Part shown: one piece after another, positions 1 through 7,054 of the stretch
Position numbering within the stretch: position 1 is the first letter of the stretch
Layout of the letters: each line of letters opens with the position of its first letter
Origin: an uncultured Succinatimonas sp.
GTDB lineage: Bacteria; Pseudomonadota; Gammaproteobacteria; Enterobacterales; Succinivibrionaceae
Length of the DNA: 11,528 nucleotides
Direction: 5' to 3'
Assembly: GCA_937896115.1 (NCBI GenBank)
Contig: CALBLB010000321.1
Location: forward strand, 1 to 11,528
Program-made: the position numbers and the translations under genes
The notes under the pieces: model-generated
The model's database searches: none
What the model saw: only the letters and a program-made list of their open reading frames with translations
What the model was told of the DNA's origin: nothing

Positions 1-63
1 AATCATGCTTCCGTGGTTATTTAGCCTGACGGTGGTTTTTGTTTTAGGATTTCAAAGCGGATC

Positions 64-531
64 ATGTCACAAAGATTCAAACCCCACGCCACCGTTGCCC
101 TCATCATTGAACATGAAGGCCGTTTCCTCATGGTCGAAGAATACAACGAAGATCAGAACAACCGTCTGGTTTTCGGAATGCCGGCAGGTCATATAGAAGC
201 AAACGAAAGTATTTTAGAAGCTGCATTGCGTGAAGGTCGCGAGGAGAGCGGCTGCGAAGTTGAGCTCACCGCCCTTACGGGAATTTACAATTACGTAAAA
301 GCAAACGAAACCATAGAACGTTTCTGCTTTGCCGCCCGTTTAAAAGAGATCCCGGAACATTTAAAAGCACAGGATCCTGATCATGAGATCCTCAATGTCA
401 GATGGTATACCCGCGAGGAAATCTTTGAGAAAAAAGATCTGTGGCGTACCAGACTTGTAGGATGTTGCATGAACGATTATTTGGACGGCAAACGCTATCC
501 TCTTGATATCATCTCAGTCATTCGTCCCTAA
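64..531 (+). CDS. nudJ: Nudix hydrolase, NudJ-like phosphatase
   Basis: This 155-residue protein has a complete Nudix box at residues 42-64 (G42, E48, R56-E57, E60-E61, G63), fitting the GX5EX7REUXEEXGU pattern whose glutamates bind the catalytic divalent metal. Its N-terminus (FKPHATVA), the PAGHIEANES stretch and the C-terminal GKRYPLDII closely follow E. coli NudJ, which is 153 residues. NudJ is a cytosolic hydrolase of nucleoside di- and triphosphates and of HMP-pyrophosphate (family knowledge). It sits 22 bp upstream of mnmA, as in E. coli, which supports the orthology. The ATG at 64 is the first plausible start after an in-frame stop at 22-24; its ribosome site is only a modest AAAGCGGA. 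A promoter, if any, would lie mostly outside the window. Confidence 0.9.
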   Translation: MSQRFKPHATVALIIEHEGRFLMVEEYNEDQNNRLVFGMPAGHIEANESILEAALREGREESGCEVELTALTGIYNYVKANETIERFCFAARLKEIPEHLKAQDPDHEILNVRWYTREEIFEKKDLWRTRLVGCCMNDYLDGKRYPLDIISVIRP

Positions 532-540
532 TTTATCACT

Positions 541-546
541 TAGGAG
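541..546 (+). promoter_or_regulatory. Shine-Dalgarno fixing the mnmA start
   Basis: TAGGAG lies 7 nt before the ATG at 554. It favours that start over the in-frame ATG at 503, which would add 17 residues without family similarity and overlap nudJ. Confidence 0.8.
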
Positions 547-553
547 CATCTTT

Positions 554-1681
554 ATGGCTTTTGAAAATCTCAACCCAAACATTCCCTGGCACGAACTTGA
601 AGGAAAGTCAGTAGTAGTGGGAATTTCAGGCGGAGTAGATTCGTCTTTAAGTGCCGCACTCTTAAAAGAACACGGCATGAAGGTTACCGCTTTATTTATG
701 AAAAATTGGGAAGAGGATGATACTGACAGCTATTGTTCTGCGGCAGCCGACAGAGCCGATGCTCAGGCAGTATGCGATACCCTGGGCATAGAGCTTAAGA
801 CCATCAATTTTGCCGCCGAATATTGGGACAGCGTGTTTGAGATCTTTTTATCAGAATACAAAGCAGGCCGTACCCCAAACCCTGACATACTGTGTAACAA
901 AGAGATCAAATTCAAAGCTTTTATGGATTATGCCATTGAAGATCTCAAAGCTGATTTCATTGCTACCGGACATTACTGCCGTCGCAGTTTCAATACCCAA
1001 GCTGCGCATCTTATGCGCGGCAGCGATCCTAAGAAAGATCAAAGTTATTTTTTGCATGCCATCGACGGCTCCGTTTTAAATCGCGTGCTCTTCCCCGTAG
1101 GAGATCTTGAAAAACCCACAGTACGTGCCATGGCTGCCCAACGCGGTCTTGCTACTGCACAAAAGAAAGATTCCACCGGAATATGTTTCATAGGTGAAAA
1201 ACGTTTTCACGAATTTTTATCTCATTATCTGCCCTCCAAAAAAGGTCCGATAAAAACCATAGACGGAAAGATCATAGGAGAGCATGACGGCCTTATGTAT
1301 GCGACCATAGGGCAGCGCAAAGGCCTCAACATAGGCGGCAAACATGACGGCAACGGAGAACCTTGGTATGTTGCCGGCAAGGACATTCCCAATAACACCT
1401 TAATAGTAGTTCAAGGACACGATCATCCGGCACTTTTTGCCAAAGGACTCAATGCGATCAATGAAACCTGGATTGTAAAATGCCCTGCGCTTCCTTTTGA
1501 TTGCACCTGCAAGATCCGCTATCGCCAACCTGACGTACCCTGTACGGTAATGCGTGACGACAATGGACTAAAAGTAATGTTTAAATCTCCCACGGCGGCC
1601 GTAGCACCGGGCCAGTCGGTGGTATTCTATGCAGGTCAGGATTGTCTTGGGGGTGCTGTGATCGCCTCCGCGATTCATTAA
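554..1681 (+). CDS. mnmA: tRNA-uridine 2-sulfurtransferase MnmA
   Basis: MnmA uses ATP and relayed persulfide sulfur to make the 2-thio group of mnm5s2U34 in the wobble position of Lys, Glu and Gln tRNAs, in the cytosol. The 375-residue protein (E. coli 368) shows the N-type ATP pyrophosphatase loop SGGVDS at residues 25-30. The two catalytic cysteines are C114 in TPNPDILCNKEIKF and C211 in KDSTGICFIGEKRF. The ATGHYCR and KKDQSYFL motifs are intact (residues 137-167), as is the C-terminal beta-barrel motif SPTAAVAPGQSVVFY. The start at 554 is chosen for its TAGGAG site and because the E. coli protein also begins near the PP-loop. The next gene, hflD, begins 8 bp after the stop, so the genes are probably cotranscribed. 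Confidence 0.97.
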   Translation: MAFENLNPNIPWHELEGKSVVVGISGGVDSSLSAALLKEHGMKVTALFMKNWEEDDTDSYCSAAADRADAQAVCDTLGIELKTINFAAEYWDSVFEIFLSEYKAGRTPNPDILCNKEIKFKAFMDYAIEDLKADFIATGHYCRRSFNTQAAHLMRGSDPKKDQSYFLHAIDGSVLNRVLFPVGDLEKPTVRAMAAQRGLATAQKKDSTGICFIGEKRFHEFLSHYLPSKKGPIKTIDGKIIGEHDGLMYATIGQRKGLNIGGKHDGNGEPWYVAGKDIPNNTLIVVQGHDHPALFAKGLNAINETWIVKCPALPFDCTCKIRYRQPDVPCTVMRDDNGLKVMFKSPTAAVAPGQSVVFYAGQDCLGGAVIASAIH

Positions 1682-1689
1682 GAGGCTAT

Positions 1690-2367
1690 ATGGCAGAACA
1701 AAAAATAGAACATCAAACCCGCGCGCTGGCAGCTGTTTTTCAGTGTTGTGCTCAAATCCACCGTATTGCTAATACTGGTTTTTGGGACGAACGCAGTTGC
1801 GCAACCGTGATCCGCGCTATAGGCGTGACTACTCCTGATACCGTAGATGATATCTACGCTGCAGATCAATTAACCTCAGGTTATGAACTCGTAGCAACTT
1901 CTTTGTCCAAAAGCGGTCTTGCAGGCATGAGTTCAGACGGAAGCAACGATTCTCTGGCCATACTGATGCTTTTTAACAAGATCATGGCCTTATCTGCCGC
2001 ATTGCAAAACCGTAAGGAAGTATTCAACGAACTTGGTAATCGCATCGATGCCTTTCATGATCGCATGATCTCTGAAAATCAGGGTTTTATGGAAGGTGAA
2101 TTGCAAGCCGTACTGCGTCCGGACGTTTTACGTGAATGTGCTAGCATTTATCAATCGGTGATCTCACCAAACTGCCCCAAACTTCTGATCCCGGGAAATG
2201 AAGAATGTCTTAAAGTTTCTGAAAATCAGGAAAAAATCCGTACTCTGTTACTTGCAGCCATACGCGGATTTGTACTTTGGGACCAATTGGGAGCATCCAA
2301 GCTAATGCTCTTGTTTCACCGCGGCCGCATAGTACAATGCGCGCAGGAACATCTTGTCCGTAACTGA
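1690..2367 (+). CDS. hflD: HflD, lysogenization regulator homologue
   Basis: This 225-residue protein (E. coli HflD 213) keeps the recognisable family stretches. These are LGNRIDAF (residues 115-122), the IYQSVISP segment (153-160) and a conserved C-terminal block running from KIRTLLLAAIRGFVLW through GASKLMLLFHRGRI (182-214). HflD is a mostly helical, membrane-associated protein. In E. coli it lowers phage lambda lysogeny by sequestering CII; its housekeeping role, suggested by constant linkage to mnmA and purB, is not settled (family knowledge). There is no obvious membrane-spanning segment. AGAGG at 1681-1685 precedes the chosen ATG. An upstream in-frame ATG at 1642 would overlap mnmA and has no family support. 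The N-terminal third is clearly diverged from E. coli. Confidence 0.9.
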   Translation: MAEQKIEHQTRALAAVFQCCAQIHRIANTGFWDERSCATVIRAIGVTTPDTVDDIYAADQLTSGYELVATSLSKSGLAGMSSDGSNDSLAILMLFNKIMALSAALQNRKEVFNELGNRIDAFHDRMISENQGFMEGELQAVLRPDVLRECASIYQSVISPNCPKLLIPGNEECLKVSENQEKIRTLLLAAIRGFVLWDQLGASKLMLLFHRGRIVQCAQEHLVRN

Positions 2368-2425
2368 TGAGAGTTTGAATTATTTTTCACACACATCAAA
2401 TTTTGCTTACTTTCAGGAAATCATC

Positions 2426-3793
2426 ATGGAATTATCCGCTTTGACCGCCGTCTCCCCTCTTGACGGTCGCTACGCCTCCAAGACTTCGGAACTGCGCTCT
2501 ATTTTTTCAGAATACGGTCTCATGCGTTTTCGCGTGCAGGTTGAACTTACCTGGCTTCGCCATTTGGCAGCCTGCCCTCAAATAAAGGAAGTTCACCCCT
2601 TCTCAAAAGCAACCGAGCAATTCATCGACGACATAATTAAAAATTTTTCCGTTGAAGATGCCTTGGACATTAAAAAGCGTGAAGCGGTTACTAATCACGA
2701 TGTAAAAGCCGTGGAATACTTCTTAAAGGACAAAACCAAGGATAATGCAGAAATCTCCGCAGTACGCGAATTTATTCACTTTGCCTGTACTTCTGAAGAC
2801 ATCAATAACAATTCACATGCACTGATGTTAAAAACCGCCCGTGACGAAGCCATTTTGCCGGTGATGGACGAACTCATCAATGCCATAAGAGAGCTTGCTC
2901 ATAAATATGCCGATCTTCCGCTGCTTGCCCGTACTCACGGTCAGCCAGCCTCACCTACCACTGTCGGCAAAGAGATGGCAACTTTCGTATACCGTCTTAA
3001 AAAACAGCGCGATGCTTACGCCAACGTGGTGATTTTAGGCAAGATGAACGGTGCTGTCGGTAACTGGAATGCCCATACCGTGGCATACCCTGATGTGGAT
3101 TGGGAGAATTTCTCCAAACAGTTTGAAGCATCTCTCGGTATCGAGATGAATCCTTACACCACTCAAATCGAATCTCACGATTATATGGCCGAAATGTTCG
3201 ACGCGGTTGATCGTTTCAATACCATACTCATCGACTTTGATCGCGACATTTGGGGATATATCTCCTACGGTACCTTTACCCAAAAGACCATCAAAGGCGA
3301 GATCGGTTCATCCACAATGCCGCACAAAGTTAACCCCATCGACTTTGAAAACTCGGAGGGAAATTTAGGCCTGGCCAACGCTTTGTTCAAACATTTAGGC
3401 AATAAGCTTCCCATCTCAAGATTCCAACGCGATCTTACCGACTCTACCGTATTGCGTAATCTCGGTGTCGCCTTCGGATACAGCCTCATTGCCTGGAAGA
3501 GCACTCTTAAGGGTATTTCAAAACTTCAGGCCAACCCTGAGCACACTGCCTGCGAACTTGATGACAATTGGGAAGTTTTGGCAGAGCCTTTCCAAACCGT
3601 AATGCGCCGTTGCGGCATTGCCAATCCTTACGAAAAACTAAAAGAACTCACTCGCGGGCGCAAAGTCACCCGTGAGATCATGGAAAATTTCCTAAGCGAT
3701 CTCGACATGCCCGATGAATACAAAGATCTGTTAAGAAATCTCACCCCTGCAAGCTATACCGGAAAAGCCTCCGAACTTGCAAACAAGATCTGA
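2426..3793 (+). CDS. purB: Adenylosuccinate lyase PurB
   Basis: PurB acts twice in purine synthesis: it cleaves SAICAR to AICAR plus fumarate, and adenylosuccinate to AMP plus fumarate. The 455-residue protein aligns almost without gaps to E. coli PurB (456). It has the N-terminal MELSALTAVSPLDGRY, and the catalytic His171 in RTHGQPASP. The fumarase/aspartase superfamily signature GSSTMPHKVNP spans residues 294-304, and catalytic Ser295 falls on the same number as in E. coli. The ATG at 2426 follows an AGGA at 2415-2418 and matches the family N-terminus; an earlier in-frame ATG at 2354 overlaps hflD and adds 24 unrelated residues. The 58-bp gap after hflD holds no convincing promoter or PurR operator, so it is probably the last gene of the run. 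A strong terminator follows. Confidence 0.98.
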   Translation: MELSALTAVSPLDGRYASKTSELRSIFSEYGLMRFRVQVELTWLRHLAACPQIKEVHPFSKATEQFIDDIIKNFSVEDALDIKKREAVTNHDVKAVEYFLKDKTKDNAEISAVREFIHFACTSEDINNNSHALMLKTARDEAILPVMDELINAIRELAHKYADLPLLARTHGQPASPTTVGKEMATFVYRLKKQRDAYANVVILGKMNGAVGNWNAHTVAYPDVDWENFSKQFEASLGIEMNPYTTQIESHDYMAEMFDAVDRFNTILIDFDRDIWGYISYGTFTQKTIKGEIGSSTMPHKVNPIDFENSEGNLGLANALFKHLGNKLPISRFQRDLTDSTVLRNLGVAFGYSLIAWKSTLKGISKLQANPEHTACELDDNWEVLAEPFQTVMRRCGIANPYEKLKELTRGRKVTREIMENFLSDLDMPDEYKDLLRNLTPASYTGKASELANKI

Positions 3794-3807
3794 TCTTTGT
3801 TCTTTTT

Positions 3808-3840
3808 AACAGGCGTCCTTCATGACGCCTGTTTTTGTTT
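3808..3840 (+). terminator. Rho-independent terminator after purB
   Basis: A perfect 10-bp stem (AACAGGCGTC at 3808-3817 with GACGCCTGTT at 3824-3833) has a 6-nt loop and a T-rich tail. It starts 14 bp past the purB stop and ends the nudJ-mnmA-hflD-purB run. Its tail overlaps the candidate -35 of the next gene. Confidence 0.93.
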
Positions 3841-3867
3841 GATTATTGCCGCAGTTTTTTTTACAAT
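3839..3867 (+). promoter_or_regulatory. Candidate sigma-70 promoter of the PerR-like gene
   Basis: TTGATT (3839-3844) and TACAAT (3862-3867) are separated by 17 nt. They match 4/6 and 5/6 of the sigma-70 consensus and would start transcription near 3874, about 28 bp before the ATG. The position just after the purB terminator supports a separate transcript. Confidence 0.6.
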
Positions 3868-3877
3868 CATTAAACAG

Positions 3878-3892
3878 TTATCATTATCATTA
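3878..3892 (+). promoter_or_regulatory. Candidate Fur/PerR-type operator
   Basis: TTATCATTATCATTA lies between the candidate -10 and the ribosome site of the PerR-like gene. It matches about 11 of 14 specified positions of the PerR box TTATAATnATTATAA. Its complement contains GATAATGATAA, the first part of the classical Fur box, as tandem GATAAT-type hexamers. A repressor bound here would block its own promoter, which is common in this family. Autoregulation is inferred from position and sequence only. Confidence 0.5.
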
Positions 3893-3901
3893 AGGCTTTT
3901 T

Positions 3902-4300
3902 ATGGAAAAAACCAGGCGTAACAGCAGACAACGCGTTAAATTACGCGAAATACTTGGAGATCGTACTGATCATCCCGATGCTCAGACTATCTACAAAGAA
4001 ATACGCGAAATTTACCCTTCGATAAGTTTGGGTACCGTGTATCGCAACCTTATGTTGCTTGCAGATAATAAAGAGTTACAAATCATAAATGCAGGCGACG
4101 GCAAGGTACATTTTGATCCTAATCCCAAACCTCACGCTCATTTTTTTTGTAACTGCTGTCATAAAGTAACAGACTTTTCCACTACCGAACAAATGAATGC
4201 CTTAATCTGCGATCAGGGCAAAAATTTCAACGGTAAGATTGAAGAATGTGAAATAACCTTTAAGGGAATTTGCGCCGATTGTTTAAGGAAAATCAGCTGA
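3902..4300 (+). CDS. Fur-family metalloregulator, PerR-type ligand set
   Basis: This 132-residue protein has the Fur-family winged helix with SLGTVYRNLMLL at residues 42-53 and a C-terminal dimerisation and metal domain. C83, C86, C124 and C127 form the two CxxC pairs of the structural zinc site. H24, D72, H78, H80 and D91 fall at the spacings of Bacillus subtilis PerR H37, D85, H91, H93 and D104. The aspartate at the last position is the residue that separates peroxide-sensing PerR from Fur, which has glutamate there. I therefore favour an iron- or manganese-loaded peroxide sensor repressing oxidative-stress genes. Fur or Zur function is possible, since the class is assigned from ligands alone. 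The ATG at 3902 is chosen because TAAGG (3891-3895) precedes it and the family begins just before the HTH; an upstream in-frame ATG at 3797 would run through the terminator. Confidence 0.85.
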   Translation: MEKTRRNSRQRVKLREILGDRTDHPDAQTIYKEIREIYPSISLGTVYRNLMLLADNKELQIINAGDGKVHFDPNPKPHAHFFCNCCHKVTDFSTTEQMNALICDQGKNFNGKIEECEITFKGICADCLRKIS

Positions 4301-4496
4301 TATAAGCTCAGGTTAAGTTGCTTTCCTAAACCTAGGCATGACATTACGGACACTTTCTGACAACGGTTTTTGAGAATTATTTAAACTTTAAAAAACAATT
4401 TCTTAAACAACCACTCGTCTTGAAGTCAGCTTTTGAATGTCAAATTACTAAAATATCTCTCCCTTGCTTTATTGCGGCATCAGCTCAATTCTTCTC

Positions 4497-4522
4497 AAAA
4501 AAAAGCGGGAACAAAGTCCCGC
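4497..4522 (-). terminator. Rho-independent terminator of gntK-edd
   Basis: Read on the minus strand, GCGGGA and TCCCGC form a 6-bp GC-rich stem with a 6-nt loop, followed by eight T. It lies about 37 bp past the edd stop. The rest of the 258-bp gap between the convergent genes (4301-4558) holds no gene or clear terminator for the PerR-like gene that I can support. Confidence 0.88.
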
Positions 4523-4558
4523 CAAAAATTTCATGAAGAAACCCTAAAATTCAAGCTG

Positions 4559-6361
4559 TTAAACAGGTTTAAACAAGAATGTAGCACCCTGATCAGCTGA
4601 ACTTACCGAGGCACGGCATGATCTAAATAACCATCTGCCGAAAGTTTGCTCATCTTTTTCAAGATCAGGAACGTCAGCAACTCGACCTTCAAGTGAGGTA
4701 AGGCAATTAACCTGACCTGCATCAGCATCAAAATCGATGAGATCACCGTCTTGTAACAGAGCAACCTTTCCGCCGTGAGCTGCCTCAGGCGAAAGATGCA
4801 AAGCCGAAGGAATACCGCCGGAAGCCCCTGAAAGGCGCCCGTCGGTTAACAGTGCAACGTGATAACCTGCCTTTTGCAGATTGCCCAAAACCGGCATAAG
4901 TTTATGCAGTTCAGGCATTCCTGCGGCAGCAGGGCCTGCATAACGTACAACTATCACGCAATCCTGATTAAGCTCTCCTGCCTGATAAGCCTTATGCACG
5001 TCATATTGGGAATTAAACACGCGGGCAGGAGCTTTAACATGGTGATGCTCAGGCGCTACAGCCGAGATCTTGATGACGCATTGGCCAAGATTTCCCTTAA
5101 GTACCTTTAAGCCGCCGTGTTCGCGGAAACAACCTTCACCTGAGATCAAGACTTTAGGATCTTTGGTTTCACCGCATTCAACGAATTTAAGTTCGCCGTT
5201 TTCAAGTACCGGAGTGGTCATCTGATCGGCAAATTCGCCGGCGACCGTATGTACGTCTTCATGCAAAAGTCCGCGCTTTGCCAAAGCTTTGATAAGCACC
5301 GGTACTCCGCCTGCAGCCTGCAGTGCATTGATGTCTGGCTGAGCATTAGGATAAATATTAACCAGCAAAGGAACGACTTCCGACAGATCCGAAAGATCCT
5401 GCCAAGTAAGAATATAACCTGCACTGCGGGCTATGGCCACCATATGCAAAGTGTGATTGGTCGAACCGCCTGAGGCAAGCAAAGCCACCACACCGTTTAC
5501 GATATTCTTTGCAGTAAGCACGTCGCAAAGAGGACGTACTTTTGAACCTAAAGCGGTACGATTGGCTATTTCTTTAGAAATTCTGTCGGTCAACGCGCGA
5601 CGCAAAGCGGTATTGGGCGGGACAAAGGCAGAGCCCGGGAGCATAAGTCCCATGGCTTCCATCACCAGCTGATTGGTGTTGGCAGTTCCGAAGAAGGTAC
5701 AAGTACCGGTGCTATGATAGGCTTTGCATTCCATACGCTGCAAAGTCAAATGATCAATTTCACCTGCGGCATACTGCTGACGCACTTCGGTCTTTTCCTT
5801 GTTGGAAATACCTGTAGCCATAGGACCTGCCGGCACAAAAGCTATAGGCAGATGAGCAAATGAGGCTGCACCCATAAGCATGCCCGGGGCAATCTTATCG
5901 CATATACCGAGTAAAAGAGCACCGTCAAACACGTTATGAGACAAAGCAACGGCTACACCCTGGGCTATCAAATCACGTGAGAACAGCGACATATCCATTC
6001 CGGGGTGTCCCTGAGTCACTCCGTCGCACATTGCTGGAACACCGCCTGCAACTTGAGCCGATGCTCCGCACATTTCTACGCTTGCTTTGATCTCATCAGG
6101 ATAAACTTTGTAAGGACAATGCGCCGAAACCAAATCATTATAGGCTGTTACTATGCCTATATTCGGACCTTCGCCGGTGATCAGATTTTCCTTGATGGAG
6201 CCTTCCATGGCGGCGGCGGCATGAGCTATATTGGAACAGTTAAGATTATCGCGGTTACGACCTTCGTCGCGCTGAGCTGCAATCATCTGCAAATACTGTT
6301 CACGGGTCTTTTGAGAACGCGCCTCTATACGTGCGGTTACTTCTGCAACTACCTTATTCAC
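4559..6361 (-). CDS. edd: 6-phosphogluconate dehydratase Edd
   Basis: Edd dehydrates 6-phosphogluconate to 2-keto-3-deoxy-6-phosphogluconate, the first committed step of the Entner-Doudoroff pathway, using an iron-sulfur cluster. The 600-residue protein (E. coli 603) belongs to the IlvD/Edd family. It carries GGVPAMCDGVTQG (residues 106-118), signature 1 CDKIAPG (154-160), GTCTFFGTANTNQ (219-231) and signature 2 TDGRLSGASGGIPSALH (506-522). The cysteines C112, C154 and C221 fit the cluster-associated positions. I start it at GTG 6361, with GGAGGAG 7 nt upstream, because this gives the family length. An in-frame ATG at 6397 would add a 12-residue arginine-rich leader and a longer overlap with gntK. 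The GTG start lies inside the end of gntK (8-nt overlap), so translation is probably coupled. Confidence 0.96.
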   Translation of the reverse strand: MNKVVAEVTARIEARSQKTREQYLQMIAAQRDEGRNRDNLNCSNIAHAAAAMEGSIKENLITGEGPNIGIVTAYNDLVSAHCPYKVYPDEIKASVEMCGASAQVAGGVPAMCDGVTQGHPGMDMSLFSRDLIAQGVAVALSHNVFDGALLLGICDKIAPGMLMGAASFAHLPIAFVPAGPMATGISNKEKTEVRQQYAAGEIDHLTLQRMECKAYHSTGTCTFFGTANTNQLVMEAMGLMLPGSAFVPPNTALRRALTDRISKEIANRTALGSKVRPLCDVLTAKNIVNGVVALLASGGSTNHTLHMVAIARSAGYILTWQDLSDLSEVVPLLVNIYPNAQPDINALQAAGGVPVLIKALAKRGLLHEDVHTVAGEFADQMTTPVLENGELKFVECGETKDPKVLISGEGCFREHGGLKVLKGNLGQCVIKISAVAPEHHHVKAPARVFNSQYDVHKAYQAGELNQDCVIVVRYAGPAAAGMPELHKLMPVLGNLQKAGYHVALLTDGRLSGASGGIPSALHLSPEAAHGGKVALLQDGDLIDFDADAGQVNCLTSLEGRVADVPDLEKDEQTFGRWLFRSCRASVSSADQGATFLFKPV

Positions 6362-6875
6362 GGATCTTCTCCTCCAAGGCCTTGATGGCCTCGTCAATCA
6401 CGATTTCAATTGAAGGTTCGACATTGATATTGCACACATCCTTTTCCACTGTAGGATCGGGAAACTCCAAGGCTTCAAATTGAGAATCTACCATCTCTGT
6501 CTTCATATAATGCCCCTGACGCTTGCTCATGCGATCAAGTATCACTTGTTTGTCGGCATAAAGATGGATAAAAACTAACCCTTCATTGCCCTGTCTTATG
6601 ATGTCGCGGTATTTCTTTTTCAATGCAGAGCAAACCACCACACCGGAGCAAGAACGATTTGCAAGTGAAAAAAACACGTCGGATACACGCTCAAGCCACG
6701 GTTTGCGGTCTTCATCGTTTAAAGGGTGACCTGCGCGCATTTTTTCCACATTATGTCTTGGGTGCAAATCGTCACCGTCGATAAACGTAGCGTTAAAGTG
6801 CTTGGCCAAAGCTTTTCCAACCGTGGTTTTTCCAGAACCGCAAGTTCCCATAACCACACACTTGATAATGCTCAT
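6354..6875 (-). CDS. gntK: Gluconokinase GntK
   Basis: GntK phosphorylates D-gluconate with ATP to 6-phosphogluconate, the substrate of the overlapping edd. The 173-residue protein (E. coli GntK about 175) has a P-loop GTCGSGKT at residues 10-17. It also has the gluconokinase motif GDDLHPRHNVEKM (34-46), PLNDEDRKPWL (51-61), CSALKKKYRD (82-91) and the GHYMKTEMVDSQFEALE block (121-137), all close to the E. coli protein. The ATG at 6875 has GGAG 5 nt upstream. It is the first gene of a two-gene operon, with a GntR-like palindrome about 65 bp upstream, so it is probably induced by gluconate. No gluconate permease is adjacent, so uptake must be encoded elsewhere. Confidence 0.96.
   Translation of the reverse strand: MSIIKCVVMGTCGSGKTTVGKALAKHFNATFIDGDDLHPRHNVEKMRAGHPLNDEDRKPWLERVSDVFFSLANRSCSGVVVCSALKKKYRDIIRQGNEGLVFIHLYADKQVILDRMSKRQGHYMKTEMVDSQFEALEFPDPTVEKDVCNINVEPSIEIVIDEAIKALEEKIRE
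6369..6375 (-). promoter_or_regulatory. Strong Shine-Dalgarno fixing the edd GTG start
   Basis: On the minus strand GGAGGAG lies 7 nt upstream of the GTG at 6361, inside the 3' end of gntK. This decides the edd start and supports coupled translation with gntK. Confidence 0.85.
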
Positions 6876-6922
6876 GTCTTCTCCAAATCAGACAAACTTT
6901 CTAATATTTGTATACAGCATAG

Positions 6923-6951
6923 CATATATAAAATGATTATGTTATCCGTAA
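6923..6951 (-). promoter_or_regulatory. Candidate gntK-edd promoter
   Basis: On the minus strand TTACGG (6951-6946) and TATATG (6928-6923) are 17 nt apart in an AT-rich stretch. The match to sigma-70 is moderate (3/6 and 4/6), and other -10 hexamers nearby such as TATGCT are equally possible. The -35 would lie inside the GntR-like palindrome, which would explain repression. Confidence 0.35.
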
Positions 6952-6954
6952 CAT
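6939..6954. promoter_or_regulatory. GntR-type operator upstream of gntK-edd
   Basis: ATGTTATCCGTAACAT has perfect inverted half-sites ATGTTA and TAACAT around a 4-bp centre. It resembles the palindrome I recall for E. coli GntR sites (ATGTTA-N4-TAACAT). It matches 14 of 16 positions of a second copy ahead of the GntR-like gene at 8989-9004. It sits where a bound repressor would cover the -35 of gntK. Confidence 0.8.
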
Positions 6955-7001
6955 CGTTATTTTTATCATCTTCTTCATTTTGTATCAGATCTCACATTTT
7001 C

Positions 7002-7033
7002 AAAAAAAAAAACCCGAAACAAAGGCTTCGGGC
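7002..7033 (-). terminator. Rho-independent terminator of the chemoreceptor gene
   Basis: On the minus strand CCCGAA and TTCGGG form a 6-bp stem with an 8-nt loop, followed by eleven T (7012-7002). It begins about 22 bp past the chemoreceptor stop and separates it from gntK-edd, so the two are probably independent transcripts. Confidence 0.9.
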
Positions 7034-7054
7034 TTAATTTCTCAGTAAACGAGC

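Noticed and set aside
9..45. CCGT/ACGG pairing followed by T-rich sequence, a possible terminator of an upstream gene
   Set aside because: Only a 4-bp stem with a long loop; not enough without the upstream sequence.
5..196. 63-residue reading frame at the left edge with a hydrophobic, lipoprotein-like start
   Set aside because: It overlaps nudJ in another frame, and nudJ has a full Nudix box; the apparent signal peptide comes from T-rich sequence before nudJ.
2375..2402. TTGAAT followed by an A/T-rich stretch before purB, a possible internal promoter
   Set aside because: No acceptable -10 hexamer at 16-18 nt, and no PurR-like palindrome.
4301..4496. Possible terminator or small RNA between the PerR-like gene and edd
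   Set aside because: The best pairing (around AGGTT/AACCT) is short with a long loop and no T-run; no ORF with family similarity.
4859..6385. Several plus-strand reading frames of 68 to 126 codons opposite edd
   Set aside because: They are antisense shadows of a strongly conserved gene, have no family similarity, and lack ribosome sites.
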